DNA of 64,000 nt from Flavobacteriales bacterium (lineage in GTDB: Bacteria; Bacteroidota; Bacteroidia; Flavobacteriales_E; Vicingaceae). How positions within the stretch are numbered: position 1 is the first letter of the stretch; each line of letters starts with the position of its first letter. Positions 35,987-45,397 of the stretch are shown in pieces. The notes beneath the pieces are model-generated. The model was given only the letters and a program-made list of their open reading frames with translations. It was not told the DNA's origin and searched no databases. The DNA is taken from positions 186,001 to 250,000 of the forward strand of contig JACJZB010000001.1 of the NCBI GenBank assembly GCA_020635815.1. Reading direction: 5' to 3'. Made by a program: the position numbers and the translations under genes.

Positions 35987-36769
35987 ATGGAAAAGCAAAT
36001 ACTCACAAACATTCATCCCAATGCAAAAATTGGTAAAAATGTAACAATAGAGTCGTTTACTACAATTTATGATAATGTTGAAATAGGAGATGGCACTTGG
36101 ATAGGACCAAATGTTACAATTTTTGAAGGAGCTCGAATTGGGAAAAACTGTAAGATATTTCCAGGAGCAGTAATATCTGCAATTCCTCAAGATTTGAAAT
36201 TTCAAGGTGAAGAAACAACAACCGAAATAGGAGATAATACTATAATTAGAGAATTTGTTACCGTTAACAGAGGTACAATTGACCGTTTAAAAACAGTAGT
36301 TGGAAATAATTGTTTGTTAATGGCATACGTTCATATTGGACATGATAGTATTATAGGAAACAATTGTATTTTAGCAAACTGTGTAAATGTTGCGGGTCAT
36401 GTAGAATTAGAAGATTATGTAGTGATAGAAGGAGTTGTTGGATTGCAACAATTTGTAAAGGTAGGACGACACGCTTTTATTGCAGCAGGCTCTAATGTTA
36501 GAAAAAATGTTCCTCCATTTGTTAAAGCAGCAAGAGAACCATTAAGTTATGTTGGTGTAAACTCAGTTGGGTTAAGAAGAAGAGGTTTCTCATCAGACTC
36601 AATAATGTTAATAGAGGATATTTACCGTTCAATTTATGTTAGAGGTTTAAATTTATCTAACGCAGTAAGAGTTATAGAACAAGAAGCACCACAATCAGAA
36701 GAAAAAGAAATTATATTAAAATTTATTGCAGAATCAACTAAAGGAATGATTAGAGGTCCTTTGAATTAA
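35987..36769 (+). CDS. lpxA: Acyl-ACP--UDP-N-acetylglucosamine O-acyltransferase
   Basis: A 260-aa LpxA, first enzyme of lipid A synthesis. Hexapeptide left-handed beta helix (residues 8-190) with the catalytic His in LMAYVHIGHDSIIGNNCILAN and the GlcNAc/acyl-binding region FVKVGRHAFIAAGSNV. The C-terminal helical domain (190-260) contains the family LRRRGFSSDSI motif. Third gene of the lpx operon. Confidence 0.96.
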   Translation: MEKQILTNIHPNAKIGKNVTIESFTTIYDNVEIGDGTWIGPNVTIFEGARIGKNCKIFPGAVISAIPQDLKFQGEETTTEIGDNTIIREFVTVNRGTIDRLKTVVGNNCLLMAYVHIGHDSIIGNNCILANCVNVAGHVELEDYVVIEGVVGLQQFVKVGRHAFIAAGSNVRKNVPPFVKAAREPLSYVGVNSVGLRRRGFSSDSIMLIEDIYRSIYVRGLNLSNAVRVIEQEAPQSEEKEIILKFIAESTKGMIRGPLN

Positions 36770-36825
36770 TTTATTAAAGTTAGTAGGATAAATACTGACT
36801 ATTGATTACTAAACACTAAAAAAGA

Positions 36826-37392
36826 ATGGCAACAACAGCAGATATTAAAAACGGATTATGTTTAAGGTATAATAATGGAATTTACACAATTACAGAATTC
36901 CAACATGTGAAACCAGGTAAAGGACCTGCATTTGTTAGAACAAAATTAAAAAATGTAGAAACAGGTAAAGTTATTGATAACACATTTACAGCTGGACATA
37001 AAATAGATATAGTAAGAGTAGAAAGACGAAAATATCAATTTTTGTTTAAAGATGAATCAGGTTACCATTTCATGAATGATGAAACTTATGAGCAAACATT
37101 TATTAAAGAAGAGATTATTAATGCTCCTCAGTTTTTAAAAGAAGGAGATTATGCAGAAATCGTTTTTGATGCTGAAGAAGAAGTGCCTTTAGTGTGTGAG
37201 CTTCCTGCGTCAATAGTGTTAGAGATTACTTATACAGAACCTGGGGAAAAAGGGAATACAGCAACTAATGCATTTAAACCTGCAACAGTAGAAACAGGAG
37301 CAGAAGTAAGAGTCCCTTTATTTATTAATACAGGAGACTTTATTAAAATTAGTACTATTTCGGGAGATTACTCAGAGCGAGTAAAAAACTAA
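36826..37392 (+). CDS. efp: Elongation factor P
   Basis: A 188-aa EF-P with three beta domains. It enters the E site to rescue ribosomes stalled at polyproline. The loop that meets the P-site tRNA is VKPGKGPAF with Lys32, the residue modified in many bacteria (modification enzyme not in this window). Domain II/III signatures QFLKEGDYAEIVFD and VRVPLFINTGDFIKISTISGDY are intact. It follows lpxA by 56 bases in the same direction. Confidence 0.96.
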   Translation: MATTADIKNGLCLRYNNGIYTITEFQHVKPGKGPAFVRTKLKNVETGKVIDNTFTAGHKIDIVRVERRKYQFLFKDESGYHFMNDETYEQTFIKEEIINAPQFLKEGDYAEIVFDAEEEVPLVCELPASIVLEITYTEPGEKGNTATNAFKPATVETGAEVRVPLFINTGDFIKISTISGDYSERVKN

Positions 37393-37418
37393 CAGCTAAT
37401 TGTTAATTACTTTTTTTT
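37390..37418 (+). terminator. Weak terminator after efp
   Basis: A short stem TAACA / TGTTA with loop GCTAAT lies at the efp stop, followed after 5 bases by T8. AT-rich and short, so efficiency is doubtful. Confidence 0.4.
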
Positions 37419-37484
37419 AAATAAGGCATGGTTTTTATCGTTTAATTTATAGTTTTAACAAATATTAACTAAAAACATTATATA

Positions 37485-38072
37485 ATGAAAAAGATTTTAA
37501 AAGTAGTAGGAGTAGCGCTATGTTTAGTAGCATTTACTCAAAATTCTAATGCACAATTTAGTGCTGGAGCAGATTTAGTATTACCTTTAGGTGACTGGGG
37601 TAAAGTTGCAGGTATGGGGTTTGGAGCTTCTGTAGGTTATGATCATGCAATTGGTGATAATATGAGCATCGGTGGTCAAGCTGGTTTTATGAGATTTGGA
37701 GGAAAAGAACCTGATAACTTAGCAGATGGTGACGAATATAGCTCATCTTATACTTTAATACCTATTTTAGCTAACTTCAAGTATTATTTTACTGATAATA
37801 CAAATGGAGCTTATGGTATTGCATCTCTTGGTATGACTTCATTTAAATATAAGTCAGAACATACTTATGATACTTATGAATTTAGCGGAGGAACTCTTAA
37901 AGAAGTTAGAGAAACTGATACTTTTGATTTCTCTGGTACTTATTTAACTTATGGAGTTGGTGCTGGTTATTTAATTAATGAAAAAATTGATTTAAGTGCT
38001 AGATATTTAATCATTAGTTCAGAAGGAGCTTCTTCTGCTGGGTTCAATATTAGAGCTGCTTATAAATTTTAA
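37485..38072 (+). CDS. Outer-membrane beta-barrel protein
   Basis: A 195-aa protein with signal peptide (cut after NSNA, about residue 23) and alternating strands of a small outer-membrane barrel (OMP_b-brl type): GAYGIASLGMTSFKYK, LTYGVGAGYLINEKIDLSARY, ending with aromatic ...IRAAYKF. The C-terminal Phe is a BAM signal. Family members are porin-like or structural; function unknown. Separate transcription unit with its own terminator. Confidence 0.85.
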   Translation: MKKILKVVGVALCLVAFTQNSNAQFSAGADLVLPLGDWGKVAGMGFGASVGYDHAIGDNMSIGGQAGFMRFGGKEPDNLADGDEYSSSYTLIPILANFKYYFTDNTNGAYGIASLGMTSFKYKSEHTYDTYEFSGGTLKEVRETDTFDFSGTYLTYGVGAGYLINEKIDLSARYLIISSEGASSAGFNIRAAYKF

Positions 38073-38095
38073 TTTATATCATACAAAACACAAGA

Positions 38096-38127
38096 AAACC
38101 GCTGTAGATTTTACAGCGGTTTTTTTA
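38096..38127 (+). terminator. Intrinsic terminator
   Basis: Perfect 11-bp stem AAACCGCTGTA / TACAGCGGTTT, loop GATTT, ending in T7. It closes the beta-barrel gene. Confidence 0.88.
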
Positions 38128-38158
38128 TGATTTAATGTTTCTAATCAATAGCATTGTA

Positions 38159-38166
38159 TATCTTTG
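38159..38166 (+). promoter_or_regulatory. -7 element of the tatA gene
   Basis: TATCTTTG, full match to TAnnTTTG, 6 bases before the ATG at 38173; near-leaderless message expected. Confidence 0.5.
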
Positions 38167-38172
38167 TAAAGT

Positions 38173-38544
38173 ATGCAAAACAATATTTTATTATTATTTA
38201 ACATAGGGGGTGCCGAGCTATTTTTTATAGTGTTGGTGGTTATTATGTTTTTTGGTTCAAAAAAAATTCCTGAATTGGCTCGAAGTTTAGGCAAAGGAAT
38301 GAAAGAGTTGAAGAATGCTACTAATGATATTCAGCAAGAAATAAAAGACAGCACTAAAGATATTACTAAATTGAAAGATTCAGTTAATGTTGAAAAACAA
38401 GTAAAAGAATTAATTACCGAATCTAAATCAGCACCAAAAGAAGATGTAATACCCGAAAACGAAGAGTCTCCCCAGCCATCTCAACCCAATACTGTATCAA
38501 GAACAAGTTTATACTCAAAATCAAACTCAACAAAAGAAAGCTAA
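38173..38544 (+). CDS. tatA: Sec-independent protein translocase TatA/TatE
   Basis: A 123-aa TatA-family protein: a short N-terminal membrane helix (residues 11-29, GGAELFFIVLVVIMFFG), the hinge FGSKKIPELARSLGKGMKE with conserved Phe-Gly, then an amphipathic helix and a long polar tail rich in Lys, Glu, Ser and Pro. TatA rings form the pore for folded twin-arginine substrates. TatC is not in the window. The Ca/Na antiporter gene follows 5 bases later. Confidence 0.9.
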   Translation: MQNNILLLFNIGGAELFFIVLVVIMFFGSKKIPELARSLGKGMKELKNATNDIQQEIKDSTKDITKLKDSVNVEKQVKELITESKSAPKEDVIPENEESPQPSQPNTVSRTSLYSKSNSTKES

Positions 38545-38549
38545 TTATA

Positions 38550-39479
38550 ATGGAATATTTGTGGTTAGTTTTAGGATTAATTGTATTAATTGTTGCTGGT
38601 GAGTTTTTGGTAAAAGGAGCCGTAGGAATTGCCCTTAAATTCAATATTTCTACACTTGTAATAGGAATGACGATTGTAGCTTTTGGAACATCTGCTCCAG
38701 AACTTTTGGTAAGTGTTAAGGCTGCAATAGATGGTCATCCAGAAATTTCGATAGGCAACGTTTTAGGGTCTAATATTGCTAACCTAGCTTTAGTGTTAGG
38801 TTTAACTACAATTGTATTACCAATAAACGTTCAACGTTCAACTATTCGCTTAGATTGGCCTGTAATGATGCTGGCAACCATTGCGTTCTCTTTATTTATC
38901 ATAAATGGAGTTATAGATTGGTGGGAAGGTGTTTTGTATATAATAGCTCTCATCACATTTAATTTTTTTATGATAAAAAATTCATCAAATGAAATTGAAA
39001 TAAATGATGAGACAGAACAAGTAAATAGTAATAAAAATTTCTTTAAGAACATCTTTTTTGTAATAATTGGAGTAGCAGGTTTGGCTTTTGGAGCAAATTG
39101 GTTGCTGGATGGAGCTGTACAAATAGCCTTAAATTTTGGAGTTAGTGAATACGTAATTGGAGCTACGATTGTGGCTTTTGGTACAAGCGTTCCGGAGTTA
39201 GTAACCTCTTTAGTTGCTGCATTTAAAAAACAAACAGATATTTCTATAGGGAATTTAATAGGTTCAAACATTTTTAATTTATTTGCAGTCTTAGGTATAA
39301 CTTCTGTAATTAAAGAAATACCGGTAAGTGCTCAAGTTCAAAACCAAGATGTATATTGGTTACTTGGAATTTCCTTTCTAGTTTTTCCATTAATGATTTA
39401 CAATAATCGCATCAATAGACTTAGTGGATTAATTCTTGTAGTGTCCTATATAGCTTATATATACTTTGTTCTTAAATAG
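38550..39479 (+). CDS. Calcium/sodium antiporter (CaCA family, YrbG type)
   Basis: A 309-aa membrane exchanger with ten hydrophobic segments in two homologous halves. Each half carries the alpha-repeat ion-binding motif: VAFGTSAPELLVSVKAA with GNVLGSNIANL in the first, and VAFGTSVPELVTSLVAA with GNLIGSNIFNL in the second. The Glu in PEL of each half binds the cation. An acidic linker (SSNEIEINDETEQ) separates the halves. Co-oriented with tatA at 5 bp spacing. Confidence 0.92.
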   Translation: MEYLWLVLGLIVLIVAGEFLVKGAVGIALKFNISTLVIGMTIVAFGTSAPELLVSVKAAIDGHPEISIGNVLGSNIANLALVLGLTTIVLPINVQRSTIRLDWPVMMLATIAFSLFIINGVIDWWEGVLYIIALITFNFFMIKNSSNEIEINDETEQVNSNKNFFKNIFFVIIGVAGLAFGANWLLDGAVQIALNFGVSEYVIGATIVAFGTSVPELVTSLVAAFKKQTDISIGNLIGSNIFNLFAVLGITSVIKEIPVSAQVQNQDVYWLLGISFLVFPLMIYNNRINRLSGLILVVSYIAYIYFVLK

Positions 39480-39541
39480 AATTAATCTAACTTGTATTTT
39501 CTAGGTTTAATCTTTAAATTCGGAATTAATAAATATATTTT

Positions 39542-41923
39542 TTGAGATACTTTTTTGTCATATTATTTTCTTGCTTAACTGTTTTATCTTTTGGACAACA
39601 GCCTAGTGATAATATTAGTTTGAAGAAAATAAAGAAAGAATACCTTGAAGAATTAATCAATAAAAAAGTAAATGAGATTCGAATTTCAAAATCATTAAAA
39701 GCATTAAAAAATGATGAGGTTTTAAAATTAACTGCTGCTGATCAGTCTGATTACATTTTGAAATCTGGCAAAATTGCTCACGACCAACCCAATAAAAAGA
39801 AAGCAACCCCTTTTGATAGAGTTCTTTTTTATGAAGGTTTACACAGTGAAGTTGGTGAAAATTGTATGCAAACAATGTTGGGTGCAAAAGTAAAAGTTGC
39901 AGGACAAAGTAAGCGAATTACACTTAAATCTTACGATAATGTAGCAGAAGCAATAGTTTCTGCATGGGTTGCAGCAAAAGAAAGCCCAGAGGTTATTTTT
40001 AACCCCAACTATTATAATGTTGGTACTTCAGTAAGTGTTGATGTAAAAACAAGAAAAATAATAGCAACCCAGGTTTATGGTTCTGAGCCATTTATATTAC
40101 CAAAAGATATAAAGGCAGTAAAAGACGATTATAAAATTCAACCTTATAACCGAGAAAAATGTGCTGATTTAGACAAAAATTTTCCTTATTTACCTGAGCT
40201 GATGTCAGATAATATCTATTTTAAAAATGGAGAAATCTACTTTTATTTTCATGATTTAGAATTGTTTAAAGCCATTATGAAATCAGGGAATGATGCCATT
40301 GCCTTAGATGTAATTTCTAGAGATCAGTATAAATGTGAAACGGGAAATAGATTTTACCCCTCTAAAATACACAAAGGCGTAATGCTTCCTCCAATTTCAA
40401 AAAGTCAACTGTTAAGTAAAAATGAATTAAAAAATGAAGGGCAAGTTGAATTATCCTTAGGTCCAATTCCTTCATTTGTAGATACAAATAATGTTGAATT
40501 TACCTTGTTGATTATTCAAGATAATTGTCTTTGTCAAACAATTGTTTATAATAGTTTAGGTGGAGAAAATTTAAGGTCGTTAGATTTAGGATTTTTGGTA
40601 GATACACTTTCTGTTAGCAATCAAGCTGACTCAATTTTAAACCTTTTAACTTTTACTGTACCTTTTGAACGAAATAAATCAGAATATAAAGATGAAGACA
40701 TTAAACCATTTTTGGATTCAATAAGCTTAAATAGATATGACTTAAAAAAGATTGAAATTATTGCATATTCTTCAATAGAAGGTGGTGAAAAAGAAAATAA
40801 ACTGTTGCAAGATAAAAGAGCAAAAAGTATTTTAAAAGCGATAAAAAATTATAAATTGCAAGATGTAGAAACAAAAATTACCACAAAAGAAAATTGGGAA
40901 GGGTTTTACAACTCCTTAAAAGGTTCTCCTTATGAACAAGAACTCTTAAAATTAAGCAGAGAAGAAATTAAGAAAATTGTAAATTCTGACACCTTAACTT
41001 ATAATTTAGAGCCTTACCTAGAAGATCAGCGAAAAGCCAAAATTTACCTTACCGTAGAAAAAATATTTATGGATTCGGCATTGTATAATGTCTTAATTCC
41101 TCGTTTTCAAAAGTCAATTAAAACAAAAGATTATGCTAAAGCTAGAGTTTACCAATCTTTATTATTTAATGGCGTAAAAAAAGGTAAAATAGCAGTTAAT
41201 GATGTGCTTAAAATTAAAATTCCTCATATAAAAGAAAATGTGGTTTTAAACAACAATCAGATTGCTTTTAGGTGGTTTTACACGCAAGTAGAAAACAGGG
41301 ATAGTTTAAATAAATATTTATTAAGAGATGTGGAAACGCAGTTAATAGTTGACCCAGCTAATACATTTTTAAAATACAATAAAACCTTGTTAAAATTATT
41401 GCTTTGGTCAGAAAAGTATGATAGAGTTACAGATCCTAAATATTTATTAAAAGATATAAAATCACTTTACAATACAGATATTGAACCTTACAAAGTACAT
41501 CAATTATTGCTAAATTTTCATATAATATCAGCCGACTTTTATTATGAAACTAAGAAGTTTAAAGAGCGAGATAAAGCATTAACAGAAGTAAAAAAAATAT
41601 TGTTACAATCACAATTAAATAGGGATCAAGTATTGAAAATTGTAAATTACTTTACATTTCAAATGAGAATAAATTGGGCAATAGAATTGATGAAACCATG
41701 GGCAGAAAAGCCAACCATTGATGAAGATTTTTTATTTACTTTTTTAACGGTTGCAATCTATAATAAAGAATTGGTTACTGTAAAAGAATATGAAGCTTTT
41801 ATGCTAAGAGCAAAAGAAATGAATCAAAAAAGATTTTGTGAATTGTTTGGATATCCAAATATGAGTTTTCAAATGCTAAACGATTTGTCGGTAAAAAAAA
41901 TCTATTGCAATACATGTAATTAA
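39542..41923 (+). CDS. CAP (SCP-like) domain fused to an OmpA-like domain
   Basis: A 793-aa secreted protein. A signal peptide (RYFFVILFSCLTVLSFGQ) is read from a TTG start at 39542. Residues about 30-180 match the CAP/SCP fold (LTAADQSDYILKSGKIAH, VGENCMQTM, SAWVAAKESPEVIFNPNY). The centre (about 375-470) looks like an OmpA-type domain (VPFERNKSEYKDEDIKP, IIAYSSIEGGEKENK, RAKSI). The C-terminal ~320 residues are helical repeats resembling TPRs. The domain order suggests a periplasmic or outer-membrane protein that may bind peptidoglycan. Its stop overlaps the next ATG (TAATG). Confidence 0.75.
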   Translation: MRYFFVILFSCLTVLSFGQQPSDNISLKKIKKEYLEELINKKVNEIRISKSLKALKNDEVLKLTAADQSDYILKSGKIAHDQPNKKKATPFDRVLFYEGLHSEVGENCMQTMLGAKVKVAGQSKRITLKSYDNVAEAIVSAWVAAKESPEVIFNPNYYNVGTSVSVDVKTRKIIATQVYGSEPFILPKDIKAVKDDYKIQPYNREKCADLDKNFPYLPELMSDNIYFKNGEIYFYFHDLELFKAIMKSGNDAIALDVISRDQYKCETGNRFYPSKIHKGVMLPPISKSQLLSKNELKNEGQVELSLGPIPSFVDTNNVEFTLLIIQDNCLCQTIVYNSLGGENLRSLDLGFLVDTLSVSNQADSILNLLTFTVPFERNKSEYKDEDIKPFLDSISLNRYDLKKIEIIAYSSIEGGEKENKLLQDKRAKSILKAIKNYKLQDVETKITTKENWEGFYNSLKGSPYEQELLKLSREEIKKIVNSDTLTYNLEPYLEDQRKAKIYLTVEKIFMDSALYNVLIPRFQKSIKTKDYAKARVYQSLLFNGVKKGKIAVNDVLKIKIPHIKENVVLNNNQIAFRWFYTQVENRDSLNKYLLRDVETQLIVDPANTFLKYNKTLLKLLLWSEKYDRVTDPKYLLKDIKSLYNTDIEPYKVHQLLLNFHIISADFYYETKKFKERDKALTEVKKILLQSQLNRDQVLKIVNYFTFQMRINWAIELMKPWAEKPTIDEDFLFTFLTVAIYNKELVTVKEYEAFMLRAKEMNQKRFCELFGYPNMSFQMLNDLSVKKIYCNTCN

Positions 41924-43194
41924 TGAAATTCGTAAAAAACGATAAAAAAGTAATTAATGCTTGGACTTTTTACGATTGGGCTAACTCTGTATATCCATTA
42001 GTTATTACCTCGGCAATCTTCCCTATTTTTTATGAAAGTGTTGTTTCTGAACAGGTTAGCTTTCTCGGATTAAAACTCGTTAATACTGAATTGTATTCTT
42101 ACATAATCTCACTTTCTTTTATCATTGTAGCCATAAGCTCTCCTATTCTATCAGGTATAGCTGATTATTCAGGAAAGAAAAAAACATTCATGAAATTTTT
42201 CTGTTATTTAGGAGCATTATCGTGTATGAGCCTCTATTTTTTTAATACAGATTATCTAGAGTTAAGTATGATTTCGGTATTACTAGCTAGTGTAGGCTTT
42301 TGGGGAAGTTTAGTATTCTATAATGCTTATTTACCAGAAATAGCTACTCCTGATTTGCATGATAAAATAAGTGCAAAAGGCTTTTCAAGAGGATACATTG
42401 GTAGTTCAATATTATTAATATTTTGTTTGATTTTAATTCAAGTTTTTAATGTTAATGCAAGATATTCATTTGTATTAACAGGGTTGTGGTGGATTGGCTT
42501 TAGCCAGATTACTTATGCACGATTGCCCAATAATATTTATGGACATAAATCATCAAAAAATATTTTATTTAAAGGATTTAGAGAGTTAAATGGAGTTTGG
42601 AAACAATTAAAAGAGAATATTAGTTTAAAAAGGTATTTATCAGCTTTCTTTATATATAGTATGGGCGTTCAGACAGTGATGATAATGGCTATATTTTTTG
42701 GAACAAAAGAAATTGCTTGGCAGGATGAGGCCTCTAAAACAACAGGCTTAATTATAAGTGTTTTAATTATTCAATTTATAGCAATACCTGGAGCGTACTT
42801 AATGGCTTATCTGTCGGGTAAAATTGGTAATATTAAAGTGTTGGCTATTAATATATTTATTTGGATAGGAATCTGTATTTGTGCTTACAGTTTTGTTTCC
42901 AAACCTATTCATTTTTATTTTATAGCAGCTGTTGTTGGATTTGTAATGGGTGGAATTCAATCTTTATCTCGATCTACTTATTCTAAATTATTGCCTAAAA
43001 CAGAAGACCATACTTCTTTTTTTAGTTTTTACGATGTATCAGAAAAAATAGCCATAGTGTTAGGTACATTTGCTTATGGCTTTATTGAAGGCTTAACAGG
43101 TGATATGCGTCAGTCTATTCTAGCAATAGTATTGTTCTTTATTGTTGGGTTTATATTGCTGCTGAAAATACCAAAAACTAAAGCTTTAAGCTAA
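41923..43194 (+). CDS. MFS transporter, UMF1 / Atg22-like
   Basis: A 423-aa permease with about 12 membrane segments. The start NAWTFYDWANSVYPLVITSAIFP is the hallmark of the UMF1 (Atg22-like) family of the major facilitator superfamily. Other conserved points are SPILSGIADYSGKKK and MGGIQSLSRSTYSKLLPK. Yeast Atg22 exports amino acids from the vacuole; bacterial substrates are unknown. ATG overlaps the previous stop by one base, giving translational coupling with the CAP-OmpA gene. Confidence 0.88.
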   Translation: MKFVKNDKKVINAWTFYDWANSVYPLVITSAIFPIFYESVVSEQVSFLGLKLVNTELYSYIISLSFIIVAISSPILSGIADYSGKKKTFMKFFCYLGALSCMSLYFFNTDYLELSMISVLLASVGFWGSLVFYNAYLPEIATPDLHDKISAKGFSRGYIGSSILLIFCLILIQVFNVNARYSFVLTGLWWIGFSQITYARLPNNIYGHKSSKNILFKGFRELNGVWKQLKENISLKRYLSAFFIYSMGVQTVMIMAIFFGTKEIAWQDEASKTTGLIISVLIIQFIAIPGAYLMAYLSGKIGNIKVLAINIFIWIGICICAYSFVSKPIHFYFIAAVVGFVMGGIQSLSRSTYSKLLPKTEDHTSFFSFYDVSEKIAIVLGTFAYGFIEGLTGDMRQSILAIVLFFIVGFILLLKIPKTKALS

Positions 43195-43228
43195 ATAATT
43201 TTTAACTTCGCTAAAAAAAAATACGGAA

Positions 43229-44452
43229 TTGGAAAACAATATTATTTACGACATTACTATAGTAGGAGGAGGGATTGTTGGAGCAGCTACAGCCTACAAA
43301 CTTCAATTAAGATATCCAAATCTTAAAATTATTTTAATAGAAAAAGAGCCTCATTTAGCCGACCATCAAACAGGAAATAATTCTGGAGTTATTCATTCAG
43401 GGTTATATTATAAACCGGGTTCAGCCAAAGCTAAAACTTGTGTTGATGGGCGTAAGCAATTAGTGAAATTTGCCCAAGAGTATAATATTAAGCACGATGT
43501 ATGTGGTAAAGTGGTAGCTGCGGTAGATAAATCAGAATTACCATTTATGAATAAAATATTTGATAATGGTATCGCAAATAACACTGAAGGAATTGAAAAA
43601 ATTAACGCCGAACAATTGAAAGAAATTGAACCTTACGTGAAGAGTATTGGAGGAATTTGGGTGCCATGTACGGGTATTATCGATTTTAGAGGAACAACTG
43701 AAAAGTTTGCAGAACTATTACTTGCTAAGCAACCAAATAGTAAAGTTGTGTTAGGAGAAGAGGTGTTGGATTATAAAAAAAATGGAGAATATACAGAAGT
43801 AATAACTTCTAAAAATAAGTACACTACTAAATATATGATATTTTGTGGAGGTTTGCAAGCTGATAGGTTGGCAAAAAAAGATGGTGTAAAGCTAAAAGAA
43901 AAAGTAGTTGGTTTTAGAGGTGATTATTATGATTTAACTGATCAAGCAAAACATAAAGTAAAAAATTTAATATATCCAGTTCCTAACCCAGCTTTTCCCT
44001 TTTTGGGCGTTCACTTTACACGTATGGTAAATGGAGATATTGAATGTGGCCCAAATGCTGTATTTACCTTTAAAAGAGAAGGTTATGGTAAAACAGATTT
44101 CGACTTGAAAGATACAATAGATGCTTTGTCATATATCGGTACATGGAAGCTTTTAATGAATAACTTTGGATTCGCATATAACGAATATAGAAGAGCATTT
44201 TCTAAAAAATTGTTTTTAGAAACTTTACAACGTTTAATACCATCACTTACAATGGATGATATTAAACCCGGTAGAGCTGGAGTTAGGGCAATGTTGTTAA
44301 ATGAACAAGGAGACACAAAAGATGATTTTAGGATTGAATATAAAGATAAAAGTATTCACGTGTTAAATGCTCCTTCACCAGCAGCAACAGCTTGCATGGC
44401 TATTGGTGATCAAATTGCCGAAATGGCAAAAACACATTTCAACTTAAATTAA
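43229..44452 (+). CDS. lhgO: L-2-hydroxyglutarate oxidase
   Basis: A 407-aa FAD-dependent oxidase of the DAO family. It turns L-2-hydroxyglutarate to 2-oxoglutarate, clearing a toxic metabolite and passing electrons to quinone or oxygen. FAD-binding GGGIVGAATAYKLQ is at residues 11-24, followed by LIEKEPHLADHQTGNNSGVIHSGLYY cut here only as the family HQTGNNSGVIHSG motif. The C-terminal GRAGVRAMLL and PSPAATACMAIGD also fit. Starts with TTG; upstream has a TAACTTCG box. Four bases separate it from the YgjV-like gene. Confidence 0.9.
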   Translation: MENNIIYDITIVGGGIVGAATAYKLQLRYPNLKIILIEKEPHLADHQTGNNSGVIHSGLYYKPGSAKAKTCVDGRKQLVKFAQEYNIKHDVCGKVVAAVDKSELPFMNKIFDNGIANNTEGIEKINAEQLKEIEPYVKSIGGIWVPCTGIIDFRGTTEKFAELLLAKQPNSKVVLGEEVLDYKKNGEYTEVITSKNKYTTKYMIFCGGLQADRLAKKDGVKLKEKVVGFRGDYYDLTDQAKHKVKNLIYPVPNPAFPFLGVHFTRMVNGDIECGPNAVFTFKREGYGKTDFDLKDTIDALSYIGTWKLLMNNFGFAYNEYRRAFSKKLFLETLQRLIPSLTMDDIKPGRAGVRAMLLNEQGDTKDDFRIEYKDKSIHVLNAPSPAATACMAIGDQIAEMAKTHFNLN

Positions 44453-44456
44453 ATTT

Positions 44457-44693
44457 ATGGATTATTTCTCAACAACAGAGATTATTGGGTATATAGCATC
44501 TTTGTTGGTGTTGGTTTCTTTTTTAATGAGAAATGTAAACAAATTGAGAATAGTAAACACAATAGGATGTATGGTGTTTATTGTTTATGGAATCCTTTTA
44601 GGATGGTCAATTCCAATAATTATAACCAATGCGGCTATTGTTTTAATAAATGGATACTATTTATTAAAAAGGAATAAGGTAATTATTGAGTAA
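44457..44693 (+). CDS. Small YgjV-like inner-membrane protein
   Basis: A 78-aa protein that is almost entirely two or three membrane helices (IIGYIASLLVLVSFLMRN, IGCMVFIVYGILLGWSIP, IIITNAAIVLINGYYLL). The LVSFLMRNVNKLRIVN loop resembles the YgjV family, which often has the same RxxxxLRxxN connection. Function not known. It converges with and overlaps the gene at 44683 by 11 bases. Confidence 0.7.
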   Translation: MDYFSTTEIIGYIASLLVLVSFLMRNVNKLRIVNTIGCMVFIVYGILLGWSIPIIITNAAIVLINGYYLLKRNKVIIE

Positions 44694-45225
44694 CTTGATA
44701 TTTTTCTTTAAAACCAGCCCAATTCCATATAAAGCAATCTATAGCATCATCTAAGCGTTTTAAAAACATAGGATTTGGACTTTTCATGTTCTTAAAATAT
44801 TCGTCTTGAAATTGATTTAACTCATATTTACCAAAAATAGCCTTTGAAATACCGTAAACTGTATTCTTAGATGGTAAATTAACCTTTGCAATATAGTTCT
44901 GATAATCATGAATTACTCCTTCCAACCTTTCTTTATCAACATCAAACACTTTTGCTAATTGAGAATAGATTAAGTTTAGCATTCTATCATCTTGGCAATT
45001 GTTAAATTGTTCTGGAATAAATTGAAGGTTTGCAGCTATAATAATCAGCAGAAATTTTTCAGAACTTTTCTCAGAGATATTTGGACAAACCACAAATTCA
45101 GGAGAGTCGTTTATAATTCCAGCAATTTCAGGAAATCCTTTCTCTATCGTATCTAAAAGATTATTAATAAAAATATTAGAAGCTGTTTCTTCTTTAATTT
45201 TTTTCTTACCAAAGATTGTAAACAT
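44683..45225 (-). CDS. Hypothetical protein, 180 aa
   Basis: A soluble protein with no signal peptide, predicted mostly helical. It begins MFTIFGKKKIKEETASNIF and contains NISEKSSEKFLLIIIAANLQFIPEQF in the middle (longest continuous hydrophobic part IIIAANLQF) and a C-terminal aromatic stretch (DCFIWNWAGFKEKYQ). Bacteroidota homologues are, to my memory, only called hypothetical. The gene is alone on the minus strand. Confidence 0.7.
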   Translation of the reverse strand: MFTIFGKKKIKEETASNIFINNLLDTIEKGFPEIAGIINDSPEFVVCPNISEKSSEKFLLIIIAANLQFIPEQFNNCQDDRMLNLIYSQLAKVFDVDKERLEGVIHDYQNYIAKVNLPSKNTVYGISKAIFGKYELNQFQDEYFKNMKSPNPMFLKRLDDAIDCFIWNWAGFKEKYQVTQ

Positions 45226-45361
45226 AAGCTACTTATTTAACAGTTTATACAAATTTAAAATATAGAAGATGTTATATGAGGCTTGTTAAATATGCTTTTC
45301 AACAAAGTTATTAACTATTTTGTCGGTCTTGTTAATAATTATTAAATTGTAATAAGTATTT

Positions 45362-45391
45362 TTTGTTGTTGAAAATATTTAGTTAACTTTA
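45362..45391 (+). promoter_or_regulatory. Promoter of the HYC_CC_PP gene
   Basis: TTTG (45362-45365), 18-bp spacer and TAACTTTA (45384-45391), one mismatch to TAnnTTTG. The ATG follows after 6 bases, so a leaderless message is likely. Confidence 0.55.
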
Positions 45392-45397
45392 CGGATA

